64,000 nt of DNA from contig BPKI01000001.1 of assembly GCA_026005055.1 (NCBI GenBank), positions 186,001 to 250,000 of the forward strand. The letters run 5' to 3'. This DNA is from Lysobacterales bacterium (lineage in GTDB: Bacteria; Pseudomonadota; Gammaproteobacteria; Xanthomonadales; BPKI01). Below are positions 1 to 9,916 of the stretch, piece by piece. Made by a program: the position numbers and the translations under genes. A model generated the notes under the pieces. The model was not told where the DNA came from. It saw only the letters and a list, made by a program, of their open reading frames with translations, and searched no databases. The number at the start of each line of letters is the position of its first letter. The first letter of the stretch is position 1.

Positions 1-850
1 GCGTGCTTGCACCCGTGCCGCTGATCGAGAAGCCCGGACCCGAGCAACCGCCCGGCACCACCGAACCATTGGTCGGATGCGCGAGGAAACCACCCGGCCG
101 GAAGCCATAGAGCGTACCCGGCGCCGCGATCGCCGTGATGAAGTTGTTCGAGAAGGTCGAGATACCGCCGCGCGACCACTCCCGATCCCGCTGCCAGACG
201 ATGCCGCGGTTGCTATAGCCGGCACCGAGCAGCACCCGCGAGCGCTCACCCGACGAGCCGAAAATCACCGACCCGAACTCGGTTTCACCACCCGGCCGCT
301 TCGGATTGCCCGCACCGCCGGAAATCTCGACCCCGTTGAAATCCTTGCGGGTGATGATGTTCACCACGCCGCCGATGGCATCCGTACCGTAGATCGCCGA
401 GGCGCCATCGGAGAGGATCTCGATCCGCTCCACCGCCGCCAGGGGGATGATGTTGAGGTCCTGCGCCGAACCGATGTTCGGTGCGGTCGGCGCACGGCGG
501 CCGTCGATCAGGATCAGCGTCCGGCCCTCGCCCAGACCGCGCAGCGACAGACCCGCGAAGCTCTGCGCCGAGCTGCCCGACTGCGGCCGGAACGAACCGA
601 AGGTATTGAACGGAATGTTGCGCAGGAAATCCGCCACCGAGAGATCGCCCGAGAGCTCGATCTGCTCCCGGTCGATCACCGTCACCGGCAGCGCCCCCTC
701 CACTTCGGCGCGCTTGATGCGCGTACCCGTCACCTGGATCTTGTCCAGCTCCGCCTGATCCTCCTGCGCCATCGCCGGCACCGCATAGGTACCCAGCAAG
801 GCCGCGGAAATCGACCAGGCGAGCGTGTTGCGCTTGAAGTTGTCGTTCAT
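1..850 (-). CDS. TonB-dependent receptor, N-terminal part (runs off left edge)
   Basis: Reverse-strand translation from ATG at 850: MNDNFKRNTLAWSISAALLGTYAVPAMAQEDQAELDKIQVTGTRIKRAEVEGALPVTVIDREQIELSGD...LRGLGEGRTLILIDGRRAPT...ILSDGASAIYGTDAIGGVVNIITRKDF: signal peptide plus plug domain. Missing from the ORF track because it has no stop in the window. Confidence 0.93.
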   Translation of the reverse strand, partial: MNDNFKRNTLAWSISAALLGTYAVPAMAQEDQAELDKIQVTGTRIKRAEVEGALPVTVIDREQIELSGDLSVADFLRNIPFNTFGSFRPQSGSSAQSFAGLSLRGLGEGRTLILIDGRRAPTAPNIGSAQDLNIIPLAAVERIEILSDGASAIYGTDAIGGVVNIITRKDFNGVEISGGAGNPKRPGGETEFGSVIFGSSGERSRVLLGAGYSNRGIVWQRDREWSRGGISTFSNNFITAIAAPGTLYGFRPGGFLAHPTNGSVVPGGCSGPGFSISGTGAST

Positions 851-1012
851 ACTCACCCTCATGAGGCTTCTGTTGCAACGAAAGCCCGATGCGACCGAAG
901 CCGCGCCGGGCGCCCTGGCTTGCAAGGCAATCGGGTGGCGTTCCTTCACCGCGTACCGGGAAACCGCCGGGTCTTCCACCCCTGGCCCGGTCACCGGACC
1001 CGTCCCAATCCG

Positions 1013-1975
1013 TCAAGACGGCGGAATCCTAGCACCGCATCGCGGTTCTGAGAACCCTTCGTTAAGTTTTCGTTGCAGGCGCGCCACGCCGGCTGCGATG
1101 GCCACGGTCGCGAAGTGCAGCTCGGCGATCACCGCCGCGTCCTCGGCATAGCCGCCGGCCATGCACACCGCCACCGGGATCCCCGCTCCGGCCAGGGTCT
1201 CGAGCACCAGCCGGTCGCGCGCCGCCAGTCCGTCGGCGCTGAGCGCGAGGCGACCGAGGCGATCGCCCACGAAGGGGTCCGCTCCCGCCAGATAGACGGC
1301 GGCATCGGGACGGGCTGCCGCGAGCACTCGCGGCAAGGTCGTGGCGAGGCGTTCGAGGTAGGCGGCATCGTCCGTTCCGTCGGGCAGCGCGATGTCCAGA
1401 TCCGAAGGCGGCTTGACCGCGGGGTAGTTGCGCTCGGCGTGCATCGAGAAGGTGTAGATGCTCCCATCAGCCCGGCAGATCTCGGCGGTACCATCGCCCT
1501 GATGCACGTCGAGGTCAATGATCAGGCCGCGCCCGATGGAACCGAGCCGCTGAGCGGCGCGCAAGGCCACCACCGCGTCGTTGAAGACGCAGTAACCGCC
1601 GCCGCGGGCGCGGCCGGCGTGGTGGGTGCCGCCAGCGAGATTGACGCCGACGCCCTCGCCCAGGGCGGCTTGAAGCGCCCCGAGCGTCGCTCCGACCGAG
1701 CGCCGGCAACGCTCGACCATCGCCTCCGACCAGGGAAAGCCGATGCGCCGAAGCTCGCTCGCCGAGAGCCGCCCCTCGAACACTCGGCGCACGTAATCGG
1801 GGTCGTGCGCAAGGCAAAGCTCCTCGAAGCTCGCCGGCCGCGGCTCGAGGAGCTCGACGTCGAGCTCCCGGGCCGCGGCCGCTACCCGCTCGTAGAGCAG
1901 ACGGTACTTGGCCATCGGGAACGGATGGCCCGGCGGCAGCGGTAGCTCGAACTGATGCGTGTAGAAGCAGCGCAA
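1013..1975 (-). CDS. Histone deacetylase/AcuC-family deacetylase
   Basis: MRCFYTHQFELPLPPGHPFPMAKYRLLYE, GGTHHAGRARGGGYCVFNDAVVA, LIIDLDVHQGDGTAEI, YLAGADPFVGDRLGRL typical of the bacterial HDAC superfamily. Confidence 0.93.
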   Translation of the reverse strand: MRCFYTHQFELPLPPGHPFPMAKYRLLYERVAAAARELDVELLEPRPASFEELCLAHDPDYVRRVFEGRLSASELRRIGFPWSEAMVERCRRSVGATLGALQAALGEGVGVNLAGGTHHAGRARGGGYCVFNDAVVALRAAQRLGSIGRGLIIDLDVHQGDGTAEICRADGSIYTFSMHAERNYPAVKPPSDLDIALPDGTDDAAYLERLATTLPRVLAAARPDAAVYLAGADPFVGDRLGRLALSADGLAARDRLVLETLAGAGIPVAVCMAGGYAEDAAVIAELHFATVAIAAGVARLQRKLNEGFSEPRCGARIPPS

Positions 1976-1979
1976 GGGC

Positions 1980-3752
1980 TCAACCTGCGAGCGCGCGCTT
2001 CAGCGCGCGCAGCCGCTCCCGCAGCCGCTCGGGCAGCCGCGGCTCGAATCCGTCGAGGAAGCGGCCGATGTCGGCGAGTTCCGCCGCCCAGCCCTCACGA
2101 TCGACCTCGAGCAGCCGGCTCAACGTCGAGCCATCGAGCGCCAGGCCCTCGAGCCGGAGGTCGCCTTCTTCAGGCAGCCAGCCCACGACCCCATCCCAAG
2201 CCCCCACCTCGCCCCGCACCCGCCGCACGATCCACTCCAGCACGCGGATGTTCTCGCCAAAACCCGGCCACAGGAAGCCGCCGTCCGTCCCGCGCCGAAA
2301 CCAGTTGACCAAGAAGACGCCGGGCGGCGAGCGCAGGGATGCCCCGATCCGCAGCCAATGCTCGAAGTAATCGCCGAAGTGATAGCCGCAGAAGGGCTGC
2401 ATCGCCATCGGATCGCGTCGCAACACGCCGGTGGCGCCGCTTGCCGCGGCGGTGGTCTCGGAGGCCATCGCCGCACCGAGCAATACACCCTGCGTCCAGT
2501 CCTGGGCCTGCATCACCAGCGGCACCAGGTCCGCGCGCCGGCCGCCGAAGACGATGGCATCGATCGGCACTCCGGCGGGTGACTCGGCAAGCGGCGAATA
2601 ACTCGGGCACCGACTGGCGCGCACGGTGAAGCGGGCGTTCGGATGGGCGGCGGGGCCCATCTCCCGCCGCCACGGCCGCCCCTGCCAGTCGTAAGCGGGC
2701 ACCCCCTCGCTCAGCCCCTCCCACCAGGGCTGGCCGTCGGCGGTGAGACCAACGTTCGTGAAGATCACGTCCTCGCCGAGCATTGCCATGGCATTGGGAT
2801 TGGTCGCCCGGCTAGTGCCCGGCACCACCCCGAAGAATCCCGCCTCGGGGTTGATCGCCCACAAGCGGCCATCCGCGCCCGGATGCAGCCAGGCGATGTC
2901 GTCCCCGATGGTGCTCACCCGCCAGCCGGCCGCGCGGTAGGCCGGAGGCGGCACCAGCATGGCGAGATTGGTCTTGCCACAGGCGCTCGGAAATGCTGCG
3001 GCGATGTGATAAGGCTCGCCCTCCGACGTCTCGATGCGCAGGATCAGCATGTGTTCGGCGAGCCAGCCCTCCTGCCGTGCCTGCCAGGACGCGATGCGCA
3101 GCGCGTGGCATTTCTTGGCGAGGAGGGCATTGCCGCCGTAGCCGGAGCCGTAGCTCTCGATGGCGAGCTCCTCGGGGTAGTGCATGATGAAGCGGCGGTT
3201 CGGGTCGAGTTCGCCCACCGAATGTAGGCCACGGACGAACGGTTCGCCGCCGGCGATGCGCGAGTACACCCGATCGGGAAGCACCCGCGTCATGCGGTGC
3301 AGGTTGAGCACGACGTAGGCGCTGTCGGTGAGCTCGATCCCGAGCCGGGAATAGGGCGAATCCGGCGGACCCATCACGTAGGGCACGACGTAGAGAGTGC
3401 GGCCGCGCATGCAACCGGAAAAGAGCTCCCGCATGCGCGCATGCGCCTGCTCGGGCGGCAGCCACTGGTTGTTCGGACCGGCCTCGTCCCGCTCCCGCGT
3501 GCACACGAAGGTGAGATGCTCCACCCGCGCCACGTCATCCGGATGCGATCGGTGGAGAAAACAGCGGGGATGCGTGTCGGGATTGAGAGGGATGAGCTTT
3601 CCCTCCGCCACGAGCCGCGCCGCGAGCATGTCGAATTCGGCCTCGCTTCCGTCGCAGAAATGGACGCGCGCAGGCCCGGTGAGCCGGGCGAAAGCCGCGA
3701 TCCACTCGGCGACGTTCGCGGGAATGGCGGGCATCGTCACGGCGGCGGCCAT
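1980..3752 (-). CDS. pckG: Phosphoenolpyruvate carboxykinase (GTP)
   Basis: ORF 1980..3788; start taken at MAAAVTMPAIPANVAEW. FPSACGKTNLAML P-loop, RCFLHRSHPDDVARVE, NWFRRGTDGGFLWPGFGENIRVLEW typical of GTP-PEPCK. Confidence 0.93.
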   Translation of the reverse strand: MAAAVTMPAIPANVAEWIAAFARLTGPARVHFCDGSEAEFDMLAARLVAEGKLIPLNPDTHPRCFLHRSHPDDVARVEHLTFVCTRERDEAGPNNQWLPPEQAHARMRELFSGCMRGRTLYVVPYVMGPPDSPYSRLGIELTDSAYVVLNLHRMTRVLPDRVYSRIAGGEPFVRGLHSVGELDPNRRFIMHYPEELAIESYGSGYGGNALLAKKCHALRIASWQARQEGWLAEHMLILRIETSEGEPYHIAAAFPSACGKTNLAMLVPPPAYRAAGWRVSTIGDDIAWLHPGADGRLWAINPEAGFFGVVPGTSRATNPNAMAMLGEDVIFTNVGLTADGQPWWEGLSEGVPAYDWQGRPWRREMGPAAHPNARFTVRASRCPSYSPLAESPAGVPIDAIVFGGRRADLVPLVMQAQDWTQGVLLGAAMASETTAAASGATGVLRRDPMAMQPFCGYHFGDYFEHWLRIGASLRSPPGVFLVNWFRRGTDGGFLWPGFGENIRVLEWIVRRVRGEVGAWDGVVGWLPEEGDLRLEGLALDGSTLSRLLEVDREGWAAELADIGRFLDGFEPRLPERLRERLRALKRALAG

Positions 3753-3753
3753 C

Positions 3754-6534
3754 TCAGTCCTCCGCCGCCGCTGCCGAAGCGGCGGCATCGGCGAGATCCC
3801 CGCCGAGCACGTAGCTCACCCGCGCCGGATCCACGTGCCGGCGAAAGGCGGCCGAGACCTCATCGGCGCCGAGGGCTCGGACGCGTTCGACGAGGGCGCG
3901 CTCGTATGCCATGTCGCGCCCGAGCCTTGCCTGTTCGGCGAGGAGCTCGGCGAGCTCGCCATCGCGCCCCAAGCTCACCTCGAAGCTCTGCAGCCAGCCC
4001 TGCTTGGCCTGCTCGATCTCTTCCGCGCCGAAACCCTCGCCCGCCGCGCGTTCAAGCTCCTCGCGCACCGCTTGCAGGGCCTTGGCGTGGTTTTCGCGGG
4101 CGAAAATGGCGAAAAGATTGAAGCTCGCCGCCTCGTCGAAGGCCGAGGCGGAAAAAGCGCTGCCCGCGCCGTAGCTGATCCCATCCTGCTGCCGCAAGCG
4201 CTTGGCGAGGCGCGAGTTGAGGAAGCCGCCGCCGAAGGCCTCGTTGGCGAGGAGCAAGGCGGGATAGTCGGGGTGATCATCGCGAAGCGGGAAGGCGAAG
4301 GCGCCGGCGAGCACCGCGTTGGGCCGATCGGGAACTTCCACCCGCAGCACCTTCGCTTCGACCGCGAACACCTCATTGGGCAGACGCTCGTGCGGCGCGG
4401 GCGCAGCGAAGCGCTCGAAGCGGGCGGCGAGCTGTTTGCTGACGAAGTCCCGGTCGAAATCGCCCACCAGCACGATCCGGCTTCCCGGCGAAAAGCCGTA
4501 GCGTTCGCGATGGAAGGCCGCGAGCGCCTCACGCTCGATCGCGGAAATGCGTGCGATCTGCTCCTCGAAGGTGGGCACATAGCGCGGATGGTCCGCCGGC
4601 ACCGGCGTCATGTGGCGCGCCAAGGTGAGGGTTGCAAGCGCCATCGGCTCGCTGCGCGCGCTTTCGAGAGCCGCCAAGCGCTCGTTGCGCCAGGTGCTCA
4701 GCTCTTCTTCGGGAAAGCTCGGCTCGGAGAGGGCCTCGGCGAGGAGATCGATCAGCTCATGCAGGCGCTCGCCCGTGGTCTCGAAGCGCGCCACCAGCTC
4801 CTGCCCCGATTGGCTGAAAGAAAGCACCGCGTTCTGCTCGGCGAGCCGATCCTCGATCGCCTGCCGGCTGCGCTTGGCGGTGCCGCGAAGCAGCATCGCC
4901 GCCACCGCTTCGGCCACTTCCCGCTGCGGCAGCCAATCGGCGGCGCGCCCAGCAAGCGGCATCGCCAGCCGCCCCACCACTTTGCCGCCGCGGGTGCTCT
5001 TGGGGAGCATGATGAGCCTGGCCCCATGCGGCAGTTCCGCGCGAATGAGCCGCGCCTCGATGTTCTCCGGCGTGGCCAGGAAATCCTCCCCGCGCGCGCG
5101 GCCGGGCCGCCCGACGTAGCCGGCAAGCTGCTCGGCGATCGAAGCGGGCTCGGGAATCGCCACCCGATCGGGCTGGGGATCGGGCCGGAACACCCCCACC
5201 GTGCGATTCGCCGGCTTGAAATAGCTCGCCGCCACGCGCTTGAGGTCCTCCACCGTGGTCTGCTCGATGCGATCGCGGAACAGAAACATCAGCCGCCAAT
5301 CCCCCGCCGCCGCCCATTCGCTGAGGCCGATGCCGATACGGGAGACGTCGTTGAGGATGAGCTCGAAATCGCGTAGCGCCCGCGCCTTGGCGCGCTTGAG
5401 CTCCTCCTCGTTCGGCGGGTTTTGCACGATGTCGGCGAAGACCTGATGCATCGCCGCCTCGACCCGAGCGGCATCGCCGTCGGCACGAAGCTGCGCAAAC
5501 GCGATGAACAGCCCTGGCTCGGCGAGCTGAAAAGCGATCGCCTGCACAGAAGCCGCAAGCCCTTTGCTCACCAAGGCCCGGTAAAGCCGTCCGCCGGGCT
5601 CCTGATCGAGCAGGTCCGCGAGCAGGACGAGGGCCGCCGCATCGGGGTGTGCGGCTGCCGGAATGTGATAGGCGACCGCGACCAGCGGCGTATCGCCCAC
5701 CCGCCGAACCTCGACGCGCCGCTCCCCGTCCTGGGTCGGTTCGCGGGTGTAGGTGGGCCAAAGCCGCATCTCGCCCTCGCGGTTGGGCTTCGGAATCCGG
5801 CCAAAGGTCTCGGCGATGAGCTTGAGCGCCAGCGCCTCGTCGAAGCGGCCGGCGAGGATCAGGACGGCGTTGTCCGGCTGGTAGTACTTGCGATAGAAGT
5901 CGCGCAGCCGCTCGATCGGCACGTTCTCGAGGTCGCTCCTCTCGCCGATCGTGGAGCGACCGTAACCATGCCACTGGTAAGCCGCCCCCATCAGGCGCTT
6001 GAGCAGCACGCCGAAGGGGCTGTTTTCCCCGGCCTCGTACTCATTGCGCACCACCGTCATCTCCGAATCGAGGTCTTCCTTGCGCAACAGGCTGTTGACC
6101 ATGCGATCGGCCTCCATCTCAAGCGCCCAGCGCAGGTTCTCCTCGCTCGCGGGAAAGGTCTGGAAATAGTTCGTCCGGTCGAACCAGGTGGTGCCGTTCG
6201 CGCGTCCCCCGCGGCGGGCGATCTCCTCCGTGATCTTGGGGAACTTCTCGGTGCCCTTGAACAAGAGATGCTCGAGTAGATGGGCCATGCCGCTCTCCCC
6301 GTAGCCCTCGTGCTTCGAGCCGACGAGATAAGTGACGTTGATCGTGATGTTGGTCTGCGAGGAATCCGGGATCAGAAGCACCCGCAGGCCATTGGGCAGG
6401 CGATATTCGCGAATGCCCTCGACTTCGGTGAAAAACTGCGGCGCCGGCGGCGTCGCGGTCGGCGCCGGCCGAGCGAAAAGGACCGGGGCGATCAGCGCGA
6501 GCGCCAAGAAAGCGGGAACGGCGATCCGATTCAT
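3754..6534 (-). CDS. M16 family metallopeptidase (two-domain, secreted)
   Basis: Signal peptide MNRIAVPAFLALALIAPVLFA; HxxEH motif MAHLLEHLLFKGTEKFP; second M16 repeat present. Confidence 0.93.
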   Translation of the reverse strand: MNRIAVPAFLALALIAPVLFARPAPTATPPAPQFFTEVEGIREYRLPNGLRVLLIPDSSQTNITINVTYLVGSKHEGYGESGMAHLLEHLLFKGTEKFPKITEEIARRGGRANGTTWFDRTNYFQTFPASEENLRWALEMEADRMVNSLLRKEDLDSEMTVVRNEYEAGENSPFGVLLKRLMGAAYQWHGYGRSTIGERSDLENVPIERLRDFYRKYYQPDNAVLILAGRFDEALALKLIAETFGRIPKPNREGEMRLWPTYTREPTQDGERRVEVRRVGDTPLVAVAYHIPAAAHPDAAALVLLADLLDQEPGGRLYRALVSKGLAASVQAIAFQLAEPGLFIAFAQLRADGDAARVEAAMHQVFADIVQNPPNEEELKRAKARALRDFELILNDVSRIGIGLSEWAAAGDWRLMFLFRDRIEQTTVEDLKRVAASYFKPANRTVGVFRPDPQPDRVAIPEPASIAEQLAGYVGRPGRARGEDFLATPENIEARLIRAELPHGARLIMLPKSTRGGKVVGRLAMPLAGRAADWLPQREVAEAVAAMLLRGTAKRSRQAIEDRLAEQNAVLSFSQSGQELVARFETTGERLHELIDLLAEALSEPSFPEEELSTWRNERLAALESARSEPMALATLTLARHMTPVPADHPRYVPTFEEQIARISAIEREALAAFHRERYGFSPGSRIVLVGDFDRDFVSKQLAARFERFAAPAPHERLPNEVFAVEAKVLRVEVPDRPNAVLAGAFAFPLRDDHPDYPALLLANEAFGGGFLNSRLAKRLRQQDGISYGAGSAFSASAFDEAASFNLFAIFARENHAKALQAVREELERAAGEGFGAEEIEQAKQGWLQSFEVSLGRDGELAELLAEQARLGRDMAYERALVERVRALGADEVSAAFRRHVDPARVSYVLGGDLADAAASAAAAED

Positions 6535-6588
6535 CCGCGAACTCCATCGTGGTGAAGTCGCGAATGGTCGCACCAAGCGCGGCCGCGC

Positions 6589-7170
6589 TCAACCGCCGGG
6601 GATGAGCGTGGCGATGGTGTGATCGACGTAAGCCTCGTAGTCCTCCGGCGAGAGCTTGGGCAGCTTGAGCTCGAGGCTCATCTGCAGGAAGCCGAGGTAG
6701 GCGGCGTAGCAAAGCCGCGCCCGATGCAGCGCTTCGCGGCGGGGAAGCCCGGCGGCGAGAAAGGCCATGAACAGCCAATCGAGACGACGGCGCGAGACCC
6801 GTTCCACCACGCTCGCCACCTTGGGATGATCCACCGCCCGCATCAGCGCCGCGAACACCCGATGCGCGCGGATCTCGCGGCTCGTGCGGCGGAAAAGCGC
6901 GCGCAACCGCTCGCGCGGATCGGCGATGGCGAAGAGCGGCCCGAGCACCTCCTCGACCTCGCGCGCCTCCCAGCGCGCCAAAGCCGCCTCGAGCAGCGCC
7001 TCCCGCGACGGGAAATGCCAGTAGAAGCTGCCCTTGGTGACCCGCAGCCGCCGCGCCAGGGCCTCGACCGTGAGCGCCTGAAGCCCTTGCTCGGCGATCA
7101 GGGCGAGCGCGGCCTCGACCCAATCCTCGGGGCCGAGCCGGGATCGCTCCGCGCGCGCGCCGATCGCCAT
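6589..7170 (-). CDS. TetR/AcrR family regulator
   Basis: WVEAALALIAEQGLQALTVEALARRLRVTKGSFYWHFPSREALLEAAL HTH; start at MAIGARAERSR. Confidence 0.9.
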   Translation of the reverse strand: MAIGARAERSRLGPEDWVEAALALIAEQGLQALTVEALARRLRVTKGSFYWHFPSREALLEAALARWEAREVEEVLGPLFAIADPRERLRALFRRTSREIRAHRVFAALMRAVDHPKVASVVERVSRRRLDWLFMAFLAAGLPRREALHRARLCYAAYLGFLQMSLELKLPKLSPEDYEAYVDHTIATLIPGG

Positions 7171-7358
7171 GCCGGGGATGGTAGCCGCGCCCTGCCCTCT
7201 CGCCAAACCACCGCCGCCGCGAAGAGCCTTGCCGTGTGGCTCATTCCCGGGCGAGGCGCCCCAAGCGCCATGCCTCGCCGCGCAGGAATGATCATGCCGC
7301 GCCGACATCGCTCCGCCTGGCGTGAGACGGTCAAAGGTGCGAGCGCGCCACCTCTTGC

Positions 7359-7387
7359 GAGGACGATGTCCGCGGACGGTCGTCCTC
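7359..7387. other. Hairpin (8-bp perfect arms) downstream of the 7437-12472 minus operon
   Basis: GAGGACGA-tgtccgcggacgg-TCGTCCTC; no obvious T tract. May act in transcript termination or 3' end stability. Confidence 0.4.
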
Positions 7388-7436
7388 CGCCCTCGATCCA
7401 GCGCTCAGGAGCGAGGCGGCTAGCGCGAGCACGCGC

Positions 7437-8366
7437 CTAGCCGATGAGCTCGATCGCCTCCCCATCCGGCCCTTCGGCGAGCAGGGCTCGGCCGCGACCG
7501 AAGCCGGGGCGCAGGCCGCTCATGCGGGCGATGATCCGGCCGCCCGCCCGTTCGATGAGCGCCCCATCGGCCTCGGGGTCGTCGCTCAACAGGCTCACCA
7601 TGAGAATCCCCGAAGCCGGCGGCCGCGCTTTGTCCGCAAGTCGCTGCTCGGGGCGCTCGCCCACCCCGAGGTAGCAGAACATCTCGATCCGCCCAGGCAC
7701 GATGCGCCCGTCTTTCATGAGGTTGGCGTTGCGGATGCGCACCGGCTCCGGGCTGTTCAGCAGCTGCTGAAGCTCGGGAAAATCGAGCACCCGGTCGAAG
7801 AGCTCGACGAAACCGAGCGCCTCCCAGAAGCGCTTGGAGCGCTCGAGGTCGCGGGTGGCGATCGCCACGGTCTGGAGCACCGAGACGGGCGTGGAAAGCG
7901 GGCCGCGCAGCTCTCCGCCTTTTTCGTAGCAGAAGAGGTCGAGGTGGGTCCCATCCGGGTCGGCGTTCATCGAGTCCTCGACGATCACCTGCTCGGAGAC
8001 CTGCCAGCGCGTGGGCTTGCCAGGCTTGCCGCCCGCTTCGGCGATGCACGAAAGCCGCTCGGCCAAGTCTTGGCAGCGGTAGTTCAAGGCGTAGTAGCCG
8101 CTCGCCGCAAAGCGGTCGGCCCCCGACCAATAGTGCGGTTCCGATCTCGGGCTCGCGAGGAGGCGCAATCGCCCGAGCCCACTGTCGTCGGCGGCGAGGA
8201 TCGCGTAGCGGAGCGCATCCGGATGTCGCGCCCGCCAGAAGCTCGCGGTGGCGGGGGGCACCTCGCCTTGCTCGAGCAGGCGATGGGCGAGCGCGTGCTC
8301 GTAGAAGCGAAGCGACCGCGCCAGGTCGCTGACGCCGACCGTGACCATCCGGATCTCGCTCAGCAT
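7437..8366 (-). CDS. Two-domain VOC (glyoxalase/extradiol dioxygenase-like) protein
   Basis: MLSEIRMVTVGVSDLARSLRFYEHAL and second module SVLQTVAIATRDLERSKRFWEALGFVELFDRV. Confidence 0.85.
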   Translation of the reverse strand: MLSEIRMVTVGVSDLARSLRFYEHALAHRLLEQGEVPPATASFWRARHPDALRYAILAADDSGLGRLRLLASPRSEPHYWSGADRFAASGYYALNYRCQDLAERLSCIAEAGGKPGKPTRWQVSEQVIVEDSMNADPDGTHLDLFCYEKGGELRGPLSTPVSVLQTVAIATRDLERSKRFWEALGFVELFDRVLDFPELQQLLNSPEPVRIRNANLMKDGRIVPGRIEMFCYLGVGERPEQRLADKARPPASGILMVSLLSDDPEADGALIERAGGRIIARMSGLRPGFGRGRALLAEGPDGEAIELIG

Positions 8367-9916
8367 GGGGGTTCCTCCGGGAGTGCGCCGGGATTGAGAA
8401 TCCCTTTCGGGTCGAGCTCGCGCTTGAGCGCTTCATAGAGCGCGCGCGAGGTCGGATCGAGCTCGCCGCGCCAGCGATAAAAGCGGCCGAGCTGGAAATG
8501 GGCGGCGCCCTGCGCCCGCAGCCGGTCGGCGAGATGGCGGCGAAGCCGCGCCACCAGCGCGTCGGCCTCGGGATCCGGCTTCGGCTGCGGCAAGCGCGCG
8601 AGCACCTCGGGTTCGACCCGGCGGCGGTGGAAGGCCTGCCACTCGCCTGGCCAGTAGAAGCAAGGCTCGATCAGGCTGCCTTCCGGTCCCGCCGCAGCGA
8701 ACAGAAAACCCACCTTGACCCCATGCGCCCGACAAGCCGCCGCCTCCGCCGCGAGCAGCTCGGCCAGCGCGCACCATGCCGCCTGGGCGCGCTCGTGCGG
8801 CAGGATGCCGTGCACCGGCACCCAGCGCTCGCCCCCGGGGCCGAGGATCACGTTCGGCGGCGGGAAAGGATCGGAGCGAAGCACGCGCGGGATGCTCGCC
8901 TCCACCTCCTCGCCGCCGCACTGACGAAGGAGCGCGCGCGCGAGCCGCTGCTTCTCGCGCGCGATCGCCGGGCTCTCGCCCTCGATGACGGCATGGAGGC
9001 TGTAGCAGGAGGGATCGAGGAAGCCGCGGCCGGCGCGGGCGAGGCGGAGGAAGGCGGCGAGCCCCTGTCGCTTGAGGACCTTGCCGGCCGTGGATAGCTG
9101 CTCGCGCAAACGCGCCCGCCGAAGCCGAATCTCGGCGAGCACCGGGTCGAAGCCGAAAAGCTCGGCGCAGAGGCGCGCCCGCGCGAGCTCGGCCAAGGCG
9201 GCGAGGAACGTTTCCGCCGCCCGGAACTGAAAAGAGAGGAACGCCAGGCCCGAAGGCGCGCGTATTACGCGCAGGCTGGCCTCGAGCTTGATCCCGAGGG
9301 TGCCGGCATCGCCGAGGAAACAACCGGTGAAGTCCGGTCCGAAGTGCCGGAAGAAGGGCAAAGCCCCGGCAGCCGCGGCGCCGGTGGCGAACAGGCGACC
9401 GCAGCCATCGAGCAGCGTGATCGAGAGCACGCTCTCGCCCACCGCCCCATAACTCGCCGAGCCCAAGAACACGCTGTTTTGGCTGAGCGCGCCGCCGATC
9501 GTGGCCTCCCGTCCCGAGAGCGGACCCCAGTAGGGCGTGCGCAAGCCGCGCGCCGCCAGCGCTTGCGCCAGCGCCGCCCAGCTCAGCCCGCATTCCACGC
9601 GCACGAAGCCATTGGCCTCGGCGATCTCGAGGATGCGATCGAGCCCGCTGAAATCGAGGAGAACGAAGCTCCCCTCGCGGCAGAGATAGGCGTCGGTGTA
9701 GCTCAAGCCGCCGCCGCGCACGATCACGCCGATCCCGCGCTCGGCCGCGTACTCAATCAGGGCCGGCAGCTTCTCGCGCGTGCGCGGGCGCAAGACCGCC
9801 GCCGGCAGGGCCCCTTGGGCATAAACGTCCTCGGCAAAGGCGGCATGCTCGCTCTCGGGCACGAGCGCCTCCTCGCCTACCAGGCGGCGAAGGTCCTGAC
9901 GAAGGGCGAGGCTCAT
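8360..9916 (-). CDS. FAD-binding (FAD_binding_4/PCMH type) oxidase
   Basis: AVLRPRTREKLPALIEYAAERGIGVIVRGGGLSYTDAYL and WGPLSGREATIGGALSQN; start at MSLALRQDLRR. Confidence 0.87.
   Translation of the reverse strand: MSLALRQDLRRLVGEEALVPESEHAAFAEDVYAQGALPAAVLRPRTREKLPALIEYAAERGIGVIVRGGGLSYTDAYLCREGSFVLLDFSGLDRILEIAEANGFVRVECGLSWAALAQALAARGLRTPYWGPLSGREATIGGALSQNSVFLGSASYGAVGESVLSITLLDGCGRLFATGAAAAGALPFFRHFGPDFTGCFLGDAGTLGIKLEASLRVIRAPSGLAFLSFQFRAAETFLAALAELARARLCAELFGFDPVLAEIRLRRARLREQLSTAGKVLKRQGLAAFLRLARAGRGFLDPSCYSLHAVIEGESPAIAREKQRLARALLRQCGGEEVEASIPRVLRSDPFPPPNVILGPGGERWVPVHGILPHERAQAAWCALAELLAAEAAACRAHGVKVGFLFAAAGPEGSLIEPCFYWPGEWQAFHRRRVEPEVLARLPQPKPDPEADALVARLRRHLADRLRAQGAAHFQLGRFYRWRGELDPTSRALYEALKRELDPKGILNPGALPEEPPC

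Noticed and set aside
285-1016. 243-aa minus-strand ORF
   Set aside because: Out of frame with the real TonB receptor on the same strand; Gly/Arg-rich shadow.
3397-5376. 659-aa plus-strand ORF
   Set aside because: Antisense to the M16 peptidase and PEPCK genes; low-complexity Arg/Gly/Ala/His composition typical of high-GC shadow ORFs.
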